From NCBI GenBank assembly GCA_963783095.1, contig CAWAMR010000002.1, forward strand, positions 1,240,001-1,304,000: a DNA stretch of 64,000 bases, read 5' to 3'. The first letter of the stretch is position 1. The number at the start of each line of letters is the position of its first letter. The notes under the pieces were generated by a model. That model saw only the letters and a program-made list of their open reading frames with translations. It was not told where the DNA came from and did not search any database. Position numbers and translations under genes: made by a program. Positions 7,702-17,213 of this stretch are shown here, in pieces. This DNA is from CAWAMR01 sp963783095. GTDB lineage: Bacteria; Planctomycetota; Planctomycetia; Gemmatales; Gemmataceae.

Positions 7702-10271
7702 ATGCTGTTCCGTCTTCCACTCATTCTCACTCTGGCGGCGGCTTTCCCATTGTGCATACCCGTCATTGGGCTTGCCCAGGCGTCAACACGCGATGATTCA
7801 ACCGCTGTCGAGTTTTTTGAAAAGAAAATCCGCCCCCTCCTGGTAACCAACTGCTATACCTGCCACTCCGCCGATACCAACAGCAAGGGTGGTCTGCGCG
7901 TCGATGACCGTAACGGCTTGTTGGTCGGTGGCAACAACGGACCGGCGATCGTTCCCGGCCAGCCTGAAAAAAGTCAACTGATCAAGAAGATCACTCATAC
8001 CGATCCAAAACTCCGCATGCCGCTCGACAAGCAACTTAGCGAAGCTCAAATCGCCGATCTTACGAAATGGATCAAGGATGGAGCGGCCTGGCCCAAGCTC
8101 AAGCTCCCGCCATCGCTGGGGAAACCGGTTCCCGAATACGAAAAACTACGGAAAGAACACTGGGCCTGGCAGCCTTTGCATCAACCCAAAGTGCCTGCGG
8201 TGAAGAATGCTTCCTGGGCCTGGACCGACATCGATCGGTTCGTTCTCGCAAAGCTGGAGGAAAAAAATCTGGTCCAGGTCGGCGCTGCCGACAAGGTAAC
8301 GCTGATCCGTCGGGTTACCTTTGATCTGACCGGTTTACCGCCGACACCCGAAGAGATCGACGCCTTCGTAAACGATCAGTCCTCCGAGGCTTTCCCCAAG
8401 GTGGTAGATAGGCTGCTCGCCTCGCCGGCATTCGGCGAAAGGTGGGGGCGGCACTGGCTCGATCTTGCGCGCTACGGCGAATCGACCGGCTCCGCGCGGA
8501 ACCTCCCTTATCCCCATGCCTGGCGCTACCGCGACTACGTCATCGAGTCATTCAACCGCGACAAGCCTTATGACCGGTTTGTCCGTGAGCAGATCGCCGG
8601 AGACCTTCTCCAGGCCCAATCGCCCCAGCAACGAGATGAGCAATTGATCGCCACGGGCTTTCTTGCCCTGGGTGTCAAGGATGTCAACCAGAGGTTCAAG
8701 GTCCGATTCATCATGGATAATGTCGATGAGCAAATCGACACGGTGAGTCGATCGATATTGGGTTTGACCGCAAGTTCGCCCGCTGTCACGATCATAAATT
8801 CGACCCGATCCCCACTACCGACTATTATGCTCTGGCCGGGATTTTCCGCAGCACCGACAACTGCTCCGGCCTGCGGAACAAGATGGGTGGCGGCGGGCTG
8901 GACTACTACGACAATAAGATGCTGCTCGAAGTCAGCGCCACGCTTCCGCCCGATCCGAAACAGGCCGAAAAAATCGCGCAGATCAAGAAGGATCTCGAAA
9001 AGGCCACGGCGGAGTGGAACAAGATTCGCAATACCCCCGAAGGACTGGCCAAGGATTCGGCGGGCGTTCCCAAACAGCGGCCCTATCGCCTCAACATGGA
9101 AAAGCTTCAGAAGGAGCTGGCAAAGTACAGCGATCTCGCAGGACAGGGCCGTGCTGCGATTGGTGTGCACGATGCCAAGGTAGTTGCCGACACCGAGATC
9201 CGCATTCGGGGCGAGGCCGAGAAACTCGGCCCCATCGTGCCGCGCGGGTATCTGAGTGTGGTCAACGTTCCCGGTGCTCCCAAGGTGAACCCCAGCCAGA
9301 GCGGCAGGCTCGAACTGGCCCAGTGGTTGACCAGCGCCAATAACCCGCTTGCCTCGCGGGTGATCGCCAATCGTATCTGGCAGCATCTCTTCAGCCAGGG
9401 ACTGGTGTTGAGTGTCGATAATTTTGGCGTCACCGGCGATGCTCCCAGCAATCCGGAATTGCTCGATCATCTTGCGAACCAGTTCGTTCAGGATGGCTGG
9501 TCGGTGAAGAAGTTTATCCGCACGCTGGTCTTGACGCACGCTTATCAACTCGGCTCGGATGCTCCGACCGGCAACACGACCGTTGACCCCGCGAATCGGC
9601 TGGTATGGCGTCATAGCCCGCGCCGGCTCGATGCAGAAGAGATTCGCGATGCCATGTTGGCCGTCGCCGGCACGCTGGATCCAACTCCACTCAAGGCTTC
9701 ACCTGCGAAGGATCTGGAAGTCAGCGAGTTGACCAATAACGGTGCGATCGCCAAGCGCCTTGAAGCCGAAGGGGAAAAGAGTCTGCATCGAAGCGTCTAT
9801 CTGCCGCTGTTGCGGACGCTCGTACCACGAGCCTTGGAGGTCTTCGATTTTGCGGAACAGGGGCTGGTCACGGGGAGCCGGGATACGACCACGGTTGCTC
9901 CCCAGGCGCTCTATCTTTTGAACGATCCTTTTGTGAAAAAACAGGCAATCGATTTGGCGCGACGACTACTCGACAAAGCAGATTTGGACGATGCCGGCAA
10001 GATTCAGTTGGCCTATCGCCTCAGCCTTGGTAGGAGTGCCACGACCCGAGAGATCGAGCGAGTACAGAACTATCTTGTGGACTACGAAGCCGAGGCCCGC
10101 GCGGTGACCGCGAGTACCCCGGTGCCCAAGGCGAAAGCGCCTCCTCCCAATAAGAAGTCGCAACCGAAGGGTAAAGATCAGTCGGCCCAACCAAGAGATC
10201 CCAAACTTGCCGCCTGGAGCAGTTTCTGCCAGGCGCTGATGGGTTCAGCGGAATTTCGATATGTAAAATAG
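7702..10271 (+). pseudogene. PSCyt1-DUF1549-DUF1553 exported protein, broken by one -1 frameshift
   Basis: ATG at 7702 follows GAGG. A signal peptide (MLFRLPLILTLAAAFPLCIPVIGLA) is followed by a planctomycete cytochrome-c-like domain with haem motif CYTCH (near residue 53), then DUF1549 (DRFVLAKLEEKNL, GERWGRHWLDLARY). At 8776/8777 one G appears to be missing: frame 1 degenerates after LGLTAS, and frame 3 resumes with ARCHDHKF, completing the conserved C-A-R-C-H-D-H-K-F-D-P motif of the family. The second frame then carries DUF1553 (NPLASRVIANRIWQHLF, HSPRRLDAEEIRDAML) to the stop at 10271. The inferred protein is about 856 residues, normal for the family. These proteins are paired with DUF1501 genes, as here; their substrate is not established. 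The frameshift may be a sequence error. Confidence 0.85.
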
Positions 10272-10590
10272 TTCCAAGTTCCAGGTTCCAAGTTGAGGAC
10301 CAGAAACTCACAGCGCGGCGTAGCCGCAACCAAAAGAGAGGCAAAGGCTCGCCGAAGGCGAGCGTCGGGGCGTTAGCCCGACGTGGACTGCATCTGCCGA
10401 ACCGCTCCTCTTTCCTCTGGACAGTCGCCGCTTGAATTAAGTCCAAACAACTGCGGCTGGAGCCCACGTCGGGCTAACGCCCCGACGCTCGCCTTTGGCG
10501 TGACGTCGCCCTGAATCTCTGTACGGCGCAAAGAATTTCGACATTAGTACTACAGGGTTTTTAACTTGGAACCTGGAACTTGGAGCTATT
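10271..10590. repeat. Intergenic region bounded by inverted GTTCCAAGTTCCAGG repeats
   Basis: The left unit at 10271-10296 (GTTCCAAGTTCCAGGTTCC) and the inverted unit at about 10562-10586 (AACTTGGAACCTGGAACTTG) bracket the gap between the DUF1553 and DUF1501 genes. The same family occurs at 14751-14853 and 26441-26532. The region has no gene of its own; a separate palindrome lies inside it. Confidence 0.75.
10357..10493. repeat. Inverted repeat, 30-bp perfect arms (GAGCGTCGGGGCGTTAG type)
   Basis: Arms 10357-10386 and 10464-10493 are reverse complements, starting GGCGAGCGTCGGGGCGTTAG, with a 77-bp spacer. The arm resembles, but differs from, the GGCGAGCGTCGCGGCGTAAG arm of the MITE-like element at 29279 and 46889, so it is probably a related subfamily. 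Confidence 0.75.
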
Positions 10591-10601
10591 AAGGAATAGC
10601 C

Positions 10602-11984
10602 ATGCAAAACCTTCCCTCTGATACGTTCTCCTTTGCAAATCGCTTGTCGCGCCGACAGGTCTTGAAGTCCGCAAGCGCAGGATTTGGCTATTTGGCATTG
10701 GCGGGGATGCTTGGAAATCAGGCCGTTGCCGGTGAAAAGCCGTCACTGCTTGCCCCGAAGCGTCCGCACTTTCCCACCAAAGTAAAGAGGATCATCTTCC
10801 TGTTCATGGAAGGTGCCATTTCCGGCGTGGATACCTGGGACTACAAGGAAAAACTGCAAAAGAATGATGGCAAGGTAGGGCCGGGCGGCGGCAAGCTGAC
10901 CGCTTCCAAATTCAAATTCCAACAGTACGGGCAGACGGGAACCTGGCTTTCGGAACTTTATCCGCACCTCTCGAAGCATGTCGATAAGCTCTGTTTCATT
11001 CGCGGGCTTCACACCGATACCCCCGCACATCCCCAGGCGGTCATTCAACTTCATACGGGAACGGCGATTGCCCAATTGACCCGGCCCTCCATGGGTTCGT
11101 GGTTGCTCTACGGGCTTGGGACCGAAAATCAGGATTTGCCCGGATACATCACGATCAACCCGCCGCCGAACTTTGGCGGTGCGGTGAATTATGGAAGTGC
11201 CTTTCTTCCCGCGCATTTCCAGGGAACCCGGATCAGCGACACCGGTTTCGTGCCGAACCTGAAACCGCAAACGGCCCAGTCCCTCCAGCGCAAGCATCTC
11301 GACTTGATCCAGGCGATGAATCGCGATCTGGCGGCGAAACCCGGTGCGCCCGAACAGGTTGAGGGGATCATCCAGTCTTATGAACTCGCCTTCAAGATGC
11401 AGCGGAAAGTCCCGGAATTGCTCGACATTTCGCGGGAGCCGCAAAAGGTTCTCGATTTATATGGCGTGAAAGCCGGGCCGGCAGGCAGTTTTGCCCGCCA
11501 GTGCCTGATGGCCCGGCGATTGAGTGAAGCCGGTGTAAGGTTTGTAGAGATCTGCCAGTCGGGCTGGGATCATCACAGCAATCTTCACAAAGGGTTGATC
11601 GGCAACTGTGCTGCCACGGATCAACCCACAGCTGCCCTGCTTTCGGACCTCGAACAGCGTGGGCTTCTCGATGAAACATTGGTGCTCTTCGGCAGTGAAT
11701 TTGGTCGTCAGCCGACGGCCCAGGGGCCGGACGGCCGGGATCACAATATCACGGGCTATCCGATGTGGCTGGCGGGGGCGGGTGTGAAGAAGGGTTACTC
11801 CTACGGCAAGACCGATGAATACGGCATTCACGCGGTCGAAGGACGAATGCACACGACCGACCTTCACGCCACGCTGTTGGCCCTCATGGGCCTGAACCAC
11901 GAGAAGCTCACCTATCGCTATGCGGGCAGAGATTTTCGGCTAACCGACGTGGCCGGGGATGTGGCGACGGAGATTTTCGCGTGA
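10602..11984 (+). CDS. DUF1501 protein with Tat signal
   Basis: 460 residues. The N-terminus has a twin-arginine signal (LSRRQVLKSASAGFGYLALA), so it is exported folded. The body matches DUF1501, a sulfatase/phosphatase-superfamily relative: KRIIFLFMEGAISGVDTWDYK near residue 62, CFIRGLHTDTPAHPQAV, then VRFVEICQSGWDHHSN and LVLFGSEFGRQPTAQGPDGRDHN, which hold the likely metal ligands. Planctomycetes have dozens of DUF1501 genes, each following a PSCyt1/DUF1549/DUF1553 gene, and this pair follows that order with 330 bases between. Length is typical and the frame is intact. The start is supported by AAGGA seven bases upstream. Substrate unknown; a role in periplasmic degradation of complex glycans is often suggested. 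Confidence 0.9.
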   Translation: MQNLPSDTFSFANRLSRRQVLKSASAGFGYLALAGMLGNQAVAGEKPSLLAPKRPHFPTKVKRIIFLFMEGAISGVDTWDYKEKLQKNDGKVGPGGGKLTASKFKFQQYGQTGTWLSELYPHLSKHVDKLCFIRGLHTDTPAHPQAVIQLHTGTAIAQLTRPSMGSWLLYGLGTENQDLPGYITINPPPNFGGAVNYGSAFLPAHFQGTRISDTGFVPNLKPQTAQSLQRKHLDLIQAMNRDLAAKPGAPEQVEGIIQSYELAFKMQRKVPELLDISREPQKVLDLYGVKAGPAGSFARQCLMARRLSEAGVRFVEICQSGWDHHSNLHKGLIGNCAATDQPTAALLSDLEQRGLLDETLVLFGSEFGRQPTAQGPDGRDHNITGYPMWLAGAGVKKGYSYGKTDEYGIHAVEGRMHTTDLHATLLALMGLNHEKLTYRYAGRDFRLTDVAGDVATEIFA

Positions 11985-12113
11985 ATCGACCAGCAAAACC
12001 ATCCAATTCGCGCTCCCAAGTCCAAGGTCACCGCTAAACCCGGTTTCCCGTCGAAATCGAAGAAGTGAACTTGACCGCTATTTTGACTTCGCGAGTTCGG
12101 TTTGTACGAATCG

Positions 12114-12122
12114 TGGTATAAT
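12114..12122 (+). promoter_or_regulatory. Extended -10 promoter candidate for the DUF4058 gene
   Basis: TGGTATAAT, a consensus extended -10 (TGnTATAAT), lies 38 bases before the ATG. No good -35 is seen at the usual spacing, as is normal for extended -10 promoters. Confidence 0.45.
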
Positions 12123-12160
12123 TCTCCTGTTCAAAACTGATTCCTTAACGGGACCGACTT

Positions 12161-12901
12161 ATGCCGATTCACGATTGGACCCGTGTCCAGGCAGGCTTGT
12201 TCCATGATTTCCATCAGTCGTGGAGTGTCGAAATTCGCAATGTGCTGAACCGCGGGCAACTTCCGAAGGGTTACTACGCGCTGGTCGAGCAACGTATTGA
12301 TGGCCCGGAACCGGATGTGATCGCCGTCGAAACAAAAACCCAGGGCAAAGGCAAACCCGATAGGATAACAGCTACTCTCGAACCGCCTAAGACGAAACTG
12401 GTTAGCCGGGTCACCACCGATGCCGCGCGGTATGCCCGAAAAGCAAATCGCATCGTCGTTCACCACCCGCTTGGCGACGTTGTTGCTCTCATTGAAATCG
12501 TTTCGCCCGGCAACAAAGATTCTCGCCATGCCATCCGTTCATTTGTCGAGAAGGCCGCATCGTTCCTTCGCGCTGGAGTTCATCTGCTGATCGTCGATTT
12601 GTTTCCTCCCACCGTTCGCGATCCACAGGGTATCCACAAAGCGATCTTCGATGAGTTTCAGGAACAGCCATTTGAGCCGCCAACGGACAAACCTTTGACG
12701 CTCGTCAGTTACCAGGCTACGCCCGAACTCGTCGCCCATATCGAGCCGGCAGCTGTCGGCGACATTATGATTGATATGCCCCTATTCCTGACTCCCGATG
12801 CCCATATCCTTGTCCCGCTGGAAGCGACCTATCAGGCGACATGGGAAAACTGCCCTGAACCTGTCCGCGAATTGGTGCAGATCGGCCAGCGGCACCAATA
12901 A
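12161..12901 (+). CDS. DUF4058 family protein
   Basis: 246 residues beginning MPIHDWTRVQAGLFHDFHQSW, the family's N-terminal hallmark. A predicted alpha/beta core with conserved ALVEQRI, PDVIAVE and VVALIEIVSPGNK follows, and the end (LVPLEATYQATW) is also typical. DUF4058 occurs in many copies in planctomycetes and cyanobacteria; its fold appears related to Uma2/PD-(D/E)xK-like proteins, and no biochemical role is known to me. The length is normal. A consensus extended -10 promoter precedes it and it is transcribed alone. Its 3' end overlaps, antisense, the remnant gene at 12903-13019. Confidence 0.88.
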   Translation: MPIHDWTRVQAGLFHDFHQSWSVEIRNVLNRGQLPKGYYALVEQRIDGPEPDVIAVETKTQGKGKPDRITATLEPPKTKLVSRVTTDAARYARKANRIVVHHPLGDVVALIEIVSPGNKDSRHAIRSFVEKAASFLRAGVHLLIVDLFPPTVRDPQGIHKAIFDEFQEQPFEPPTDKPLTLVSYQATPELVAHIEPAAVGDIMIDMPLFLTPDAHILVPLEATYQATWENCPEPVRELVQIGQRHQ

Positions 12902-12902
12902 C

Positions 12903-13019
12903 CTTGCCGTGGGCGAGTGCCACGTACTTCCCGGCGAAATCGCGCTGAATGCGTTCGCGAAGTTGCTCGTAAGCCCGGCGGTTGAGGGCCGATTCTCTGG
13001 CAAAGGTAACCTTATCCAC
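12903..13019 (-). pseudogene. Remnant of a small conserved protein (DUF5678-like N-terminus)
   Basis: From a GTG at 13019 the first ~40 residues (MDKVTFARESALNRRAYEQL, then RERIQRDFAGKYVALAHGKV) look like the N-terminus of short planctomycete proteins with a GKYVAL-x-x-GKVIG core, as in DUF5678. After IGAA the frame runs antisense into the DUF4058 coding sequence and loses protein-like character (to 12765). I read this as a gene truncated at its 3' end. The family call is tentative. Confidence 0.4.
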
Positions 13020-13135
13020 GGTCGGTCTCCTCAGCGTGCTTTCTCCATCGCGTTCAAGGGCTGCCCGAGTGTCATCTTTTTGATCAGAATTGCGCAGGCA
13101 TTATCCTGTTCATGGTTAGGCATCGATTATCTTCC

Positions 13136-14659
13136 CTATTCCGTCGCTCCGATGGTTCCGCGTTCGCCCGATCCCTCGCGCACGTGGGCCTTTACCGTCG
13201 ACAGCACATCCAGTGCGGGCTTCGGGACGCCCTGGCTGTCCACAAGACCACTATGCGGCAAGAAGTGAGGTTGGCCATCGTGGAAGTTGTTCCAATAAAC
13301 GCCGCTGATGTGCGTTTTGCACAACGCCACCTCGGCAAAAGCTTTCGCCCAGCTTGCCTGCGCCTGTGGACTGATTTCGCCCCAGGCACCGTTACGGCCC
13401 GCGTTCTGCTCTTCGTTGGCGTTTCGATCGACTCCCAGTGTCGATGGGTAGCTCAACGCCACTTGCATCGGCACGCCCAACATGCCGAACAAATCCAATA
13501 GTCGGGATGCCTCCAGACGGTCCCGGCAATAGCTGCCTCGGGGCCAGGTTCCCATGTGCCATTCGAGTTCAAACGCGGCAAACGGCAGACCGGCACGCAG
13601 GAGCGTATCGGCGAACACGAACGGGGAGTAGTTGAAATCCCCTCCGCCCCGGTAGTCGCCCCAGGGCTGCGCTAGACCTACCACCACTTCCAGACCTGAA
13701 TCGATCCCCCAAGCTGCTTCCGCCAAACGGGCCGTCAGCCGGATGAGATCATCTTCTCCTAATCCCAGCACCCGCGAGCAGTTCGTGCTCGAACAGATTA
13801 ACCAGCGCCGAATCCGCGACTTGTAGCGCGTCAGCACGGTTTCAATGTAGTCGCACATGAAACTGGCCAGGCTCGGCAGGTCGCCTTCCCAGGGTCGCAA
13901 CCATTCAGGCAGACCGTACGAGGAAAAATCAATCAAAGGCCCGGCCGTCAGACTTAGCCCTTGCGCCTGCCCCCATTGGATGACCCGATCCATCGGCTCC
14001 CATTGATAGTTGGCCTCGGTCGGCTCCAATTGTTTCCAGCGAAGCGGTACGCAAACCGTGTTGAATGCTGCGCGAAATTTCTCGGTCAGCGTTTCATCCG
14101 GCACTTCGGGAAGCCGGCATGCCAAAGTGCTCTCCAGCCGGGCTATGCGCTGGTGACGAATGGCGAAGAGCTGGTCGGTGTAGATTTGTACGAGTTGCTC
14201 GGCGGCACGATAGGCTTGCGCGAGTGCCTGGCCGGCGAGACGATTGGCTTCAGCCCCGCCCACTTCGAGGAGAGCCTGGCCAAATGTTTTGGTAGCCCGT
14301 TGGATGCACGTCGACACCGGCTCGGCAATTTGCAGACCCACGCTTTCCCATTCTGCAAGCTGATTGCGCACCTCATTGATTTTGCCGCGTGCCAGCTCGA
14401 TAAGCAGATGGTAAGGCGGTATCCGCTCCATCAGGGTTGCCGTCGTGCCGACGAATCGGCCCACCCCTTCAATGTCCCAGGCTATTTGCAGATGGGCGCT
14501 TTCATCAATGTCGCGTCGAAGAGCCAGCCGATCGCCCATGAACTCGACGCGCGTCGGCGTGGGGCTATGATCGTAGCCGCCCGCAAGGCAGGCGCGGCGG
14601 AATCCGTCAACGCTTTCTGCAGATGCTCCAGCCGGGACCAAAAAACTCATTGTACCCAT
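13136..14659 (-). CDS. GH10-like (endo-xylanase-fold) protein, possibly without the acid/base residue
   Basis: About 507 residues from ATG 14659 (a second ATG is at 14650; the open frame further upstream is antisense to lpxI and not coding). The first ~170 residues are a beta domain (SFLVPAGASAESVDGFRRA). A TIM-barrel region follows: FRAAFNTVCVPLRWKQLEPT, EPMDRVIQWGQAQGLSLTAG and a late FAAFELEWHMGTW, where the Glu matches the GH10 nucleophile strand. At the strand that should read W-D-V-V-N-E the protein has RRWLICSSTNCSR, so the usual acid/base Glu is absent. It is the last gene of a minus-strand run after lpxD and lpxI, and a repeat cluster separates it from lpxI. The fold is well supported; glycoside hydrolysis is not. 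Confidence 0.75.
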   Translation of the reverse strand: MGTMSFLVPAGASAESVDGFRRACLAGGYDHSPTPTRVEFMGDRLALRRDIDESAHLQIAWDIEGVGRFVGTTATLMERIPPYHLLIELARGKINEVRNQLAEWESVGLQIAEPVSTCIQRATKTFGQALLEVGGAEANRLAGQALAQAYRAAEQLVQIYTDQLFAIRHQRIARLESTLACRLPEVPDETLTEKFRAAFNTVCVPLRWKQLEPTEANYQWEPMDRVIQWGQAQGLSLTAGPLIDFSSYGLPEWLRPWEGDLPSLASFMCDYIETVLTRYKSRIRRWLICSSTNCSRVLGLGEDDLIRLTARLAEAAWGIDSGLEVVVGLAQPWGDYRGGGDFNYSPFVFADTLLRAGLPFAAFELEWHMGTWPRGSYCRDRLEASRLLDLFGMLGVPMQVALSYPSTLGVDRNANEEQNAGRNGAWGEISPQAQASWAKAFAEVALCKTHISGVYWNNFHDGQPHFLPHSGLVDSQGVPKPALDVLSTVKAHVREGSGERGTIGATE

Positions 14660-14750
14660 AGAAGGTGGTGTCGAACCTGAGAAGACGTATGGACGGTCGG
14701 ATGAATGTTGACAGCAAACTGATTGTTTTATTCTACCGGAACGATCGACA

Positions 14751-14860
14751 GTTCCAAGTTCCAGGTTCCAAGTTAAAAACCGGCAGGGTTGATGGTCATA
14801 AACCTGGAATCTGGAACCTGGAACTTGGAACTCATGAAGGAACTGGAACCTGGAACTCGT
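14751..14860. repeat. Inverted GTTCCAAGTTCCAGG repeat overlapping the 3' end of lpxI
   Basis: Left arm 14751-14777 (GTTCCAAGTTCCAGGTTCCA) and right arm near 14808-14833 are reverse complements. The loop (AAAACCGGCAGGGTTGATGG) is nearly the same as in the copy at 26441-26532. Another GGAACCTGGAACTCG unit at 14845-14860 contains the last codons and stop of lpxI. Confidence 0.8.
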
Positions 14861-15740
14861 TGAGATCCATCGCCGTGATGGTAATGCCGTAGCGATTGGC
14901 CAGCGCAATGGTCTGTGCTTCATCGAGAATGATGGTTTTGCCGGCCTCGATCGCCAGCACCTTTGCGCCCGATTGATACATCGTTTCGATGGTGGAAACG
15001 CCGACGGTCGGCACATCGAAGCGCATGTCCTGCTGTGGTTTGGCGACTTTAACCACCACAAAGCCGCGGACCTTGCACAGCTCACCGGCACGCTGAATGG
15101 CCCGATCCGTGCCTTCGATGGCTTCGACCGCCAGGACGACCCGGTCGCGCACCATGACGCTCTGGCCAACATCGATCCGGCCCATTTCCTTGGCCATTTC
15201 CCAGCCAAAAGCAATATCCCGCTCCTCCGAGCCGGAGGGCTTCCGTTGTGTCAAGATTCCCGCGCGCACGAGTAACTCCGGACAAAGTTCCAGGGGTGAT
15301 GTGCAAACCAATCCATCCTTGGCGAATTCGCTAATGATGCCCAGCGTGATCGTGTCGTCGCGGTTGTCCCGCCGGCGGCGATTGAACCAAAATCGAAGCA
15401 TGCGCAGATCCGGCAGCAGCGTAATCCAGCGAAAGGCGGAAAAAAGTTTTACCTTGTGAACCTTGCCGGCCATCGTCCAACGGCGAACTCCCTGTTTGAC
15501 GAAACAGCGAATCGGTCGACTCATGGATGCCAACCGCGTCCAATAAAACCGCGTAACCAACGGCTCCAATGCCGCACGATCGGCCATGCCCCTGATACCG
15601 ACGCATACGACGGGAATGCCCATATTCCGGGCTTTTTCGGCGATATAGACGGGAAATCGCCCCCACCCCGCCAATAAACCAATCGGTTCACAAGCGGCAG
15701 TCGAGGTCGATACTAGATTCGGGAAGATGGATGGAATCAT
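14832..15740 (-). CDS. lpxI: UDP-2,3-diacylglucosamine pyrophosphatase LpxI
   Basis: 302 residues of the LpxI (DUF1009) family. It hydrolyses UDP-2,3-diacylglucosamine to lipid X and UMP, a cytoplasmic/peripheral-membrane step of lipid A synthesis, and replaces LpxH. Seen: N-terminal PIGLLAGWGRFPVYIAEKAR, GKVHKVKLF, the RRRRDNRDDTITLGIISEF segment, and the C-terminal DVPTVGVSTIETMYQSGAKV motif with LAIEAGKTIILDE. lpxD lies 120 bases upstream on the same strand, which supports the call. The last residues (EFQVPVPS) come from the dispersed GTTCCAAGTTCCAGG repeat, so the original C-terminus was probably changed by repeat insertion; the conserved domain is complete. Confidence 0.93.
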   Translation of the reverse strand: MIPSIFPNLVSTSTAACEPIGLLAGWGRFPVYIAEKARNMGIPVVCVGIRGMADRAALEPLVTRFYWTRLASMSRPIRCFVKQGVRRWTMAGKVHKVKLFSAFRWITLLPDLRMLRFWFNRRRRDNRDDTITLGIISEFAKDGLVCTSPLELCPELLVRAGILTQRKPSGSEERDIAFGWEMAKEMGRIDVGQSVMVRDRVVLAVEAIEGTDRAIQRAGELCKVRGFVVVKVAKPQQDMRFDVPTVGVSTIETMYQSGAKVLAIEAGKTIILDEAQTIALANRYGITITAMDLNEFQVPVPS

Positions 15741-15743
15741 GGA

Positions 15744-15850
15744 CTGTTCAGTGATCAGTATTCAGTGTTCAGCGTTCAGTAAAATACCGGACAGTTCCGC
15801 GACTTGTCTTGAGCATTTACTGAACACTGAACACTGAACACCGAACACTT
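15744..15850. repeat. Inverted array of 7-bp CAGTGTT-type units
   Basis: Units of the type TTCAGTG/TTCAGTA repeat with a 7-bp period at 15747-15780, then in inverse orientation (TGAACACTGAACACTGAACA) at 15819-15848. The array fills the gap between lpxD and lpxI. Related arrays are at 18070, 23696 and 54367. Confidence 0.75.
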
Positions 15851-15860
15851 ATCCTAAACA

Positions 15861-16892
15861 CTAAGATGATACGTCATCTTTCAACCCAAGTTGTTGCTTG
15901 ATTCGTTTCAGTTCCTTGCGGAATTCAGGTAGCTTTTCCAGGCACATCAAGATCCGTTTCTGATCGTATTCCGGCGTCGCCGGGGCACCAAGCATCCGCT
16001 GATTGGGCGGGACATCCTTGGTCACGCCTGCCTTGGCACCCAGGATCGATCGATCGCCGATATGCACGTGATCGGCGATGCCGACCTGTCCGGCCATGAC
16101 CACGTAATCGCCGCTGCTGCAGGAGCCTGCAATGCCGACCTGGCTGACGATGAGATTGTGCCGGCCAATCTGGCAATTGTGGCCGATCATCACCAAGTTA
16201 TCGATTTTGGTTCCTGCACCAATCCGCGTCGCCGCGAAGGTGCCGCGATCTACGGTAGTGCCCGCACCGATCTCGACGTCATCGCCGATTTCGACACTCC
16301 CCAACTGAGGAACCTTCACGTGTTTTCCTTGATGGATTCGATAGCCGAAACCATCCGCGCCGATCACGGCATTGGCATGAATGGTGACACGATTACCCAG
16401 AACCGTGTAATCGTAGAGAACCACGTTGGGATAGAGCTCTACATCCTCACCGATCCGGCAATGATTCCCGATCACTACGCCCGGATGAAGTTTCGTCCTC
16501 GCACCAATCACACAGCCTTCGCCAATGGTCACATGAGGACCAATGCCGACATCAGTTGCCAGTTGGACGCTCGGTGGAATCACTGCGGTCGGATGAGTGC
16601 CGAGAAAAGGCAGCACCGGCAAGGGATGAAGTTTTTGAACGATGGAGATAAAGGCCATTAACGGGTCTTTGACCCGGATAACGGTTTTGCCGTTGGTAGG
16701 GATTGTCAGGGAAGTGACAGCTGCATAGGCCGATGAAGCGTGCAGGCGCGGAAGATATTTTTCATCTTCGACAAAGGTGATGTCACCTGCCTTGGCATCG
16801 CTTAGAGGGCGGGCGGCTTCGATCGGCTGATTGGCATCGCCAACCACCTCGCCCGCGACAAATTCCGCAAGTTCACGCACGGTGAAGGCCAC
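15861..16892 (-). CDS. lpxD: UDP-3-O-acylglucosamine N-acyltransferase LpxD
   Basis: This is the third enzyme of lipid A synthesis: it moves a hydroxyacyl chain from acyl-ACP to the 2-amino group of UDP-3-O-acylglucosamine. I take GTG 16892 as the start (GAGGG eight bases upstream), giving 343 residues from AFTVRELAEFVAGEVVGD; the open frame begins at 16961. An N-terminal uridine-binding domain (PLSDAKAGDITFVEDEKYL) is followed by about ten left-handed beta-helix hexapeptide repeats (IGPHVTIGEGCVIGA and on), including the catalytic His region NAVIGADGFGYR and IGHNCQIGRHNLI. A short C-terminal helix ends the protein. It heads the minus-strand lpxD-lpxI group. Confidence 0.95.
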   Translation of the reverse strand: MAFTVRELAEFVAGEVVGDANQPIEAARPLSDAKAGDITFVEDEKYLPRLHASSAYAAVTSLTIPTNGKTVIRVKDPLMAFISIVQKLHPLPVLPFLGTHPTAVIPPSVQLATDVGIGPHVTIGEGCVIGARTKLHPGVVIGNHCRIGEDVELYPNVVLYDYTVLGNRVTIHANAVIGADGFGYRIHQGKHVKVPQLGSVEIGDDVEIGAGTTVDRGTFAATRIGAGTKIDNLVMIGHNCQIGRHNLIVSQVGIAGSCSSGDYVVMAGQVGIADHVHIGDRSILGAKAGVTKDVPPNQRMLGAPATPEYDQKRILMCLEKLPEFRKELKRIKQQLGLKDDVSS

Positions 16893-17091
16893 GGTCCGAC
16901 CCCTCATCCTTGAAAGAAGACCGACGGCGCGGAGTGCCGTTGATTCGGAAGGATAGCCCATTTAACCAGATAGGGCAATCCGAGTTTCAACGAGCGCTGT
17001 CGAAAGCCGGGTAAGAATGGAAGATAGCGAGAATAAATCGATTCCTCGCTCCGTGGAAGTTTATCGACACATTGACGAGAATTCTTTGGAC

Positions 17092-17120
17092 TTGCTGCGT
17101 AGAATAGTAAAACCTATGAT
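17092..17120 (+). promoter_or_regulatory. Sigma-70-like promoter candidate for the Bax-inhibitor gene
   Basis: TTGCTG (17092-17097), 17-bp spacer, TATGAT (17115-17120), about 94 bases before the ATG at 17214. This is a prediction from the consensus only. Confidence 0.35.
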
Positions 17121-17213
17121 GAGTAAGATTATGGGATGTGCGTTCGCACACCCTTACGATTATGTGTTTCTTACGGGAATCGAATATTCCCCACTTCACT
17201 TAGGAGACATTTG

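Noticed and set aside
14665..15214. Upstream extension of the GH10-like frame to 15214
   Set aside because: It is the out-of-frame reading of lpxI and of the dispersed repeat; coding character begins at the ATG near 14659.
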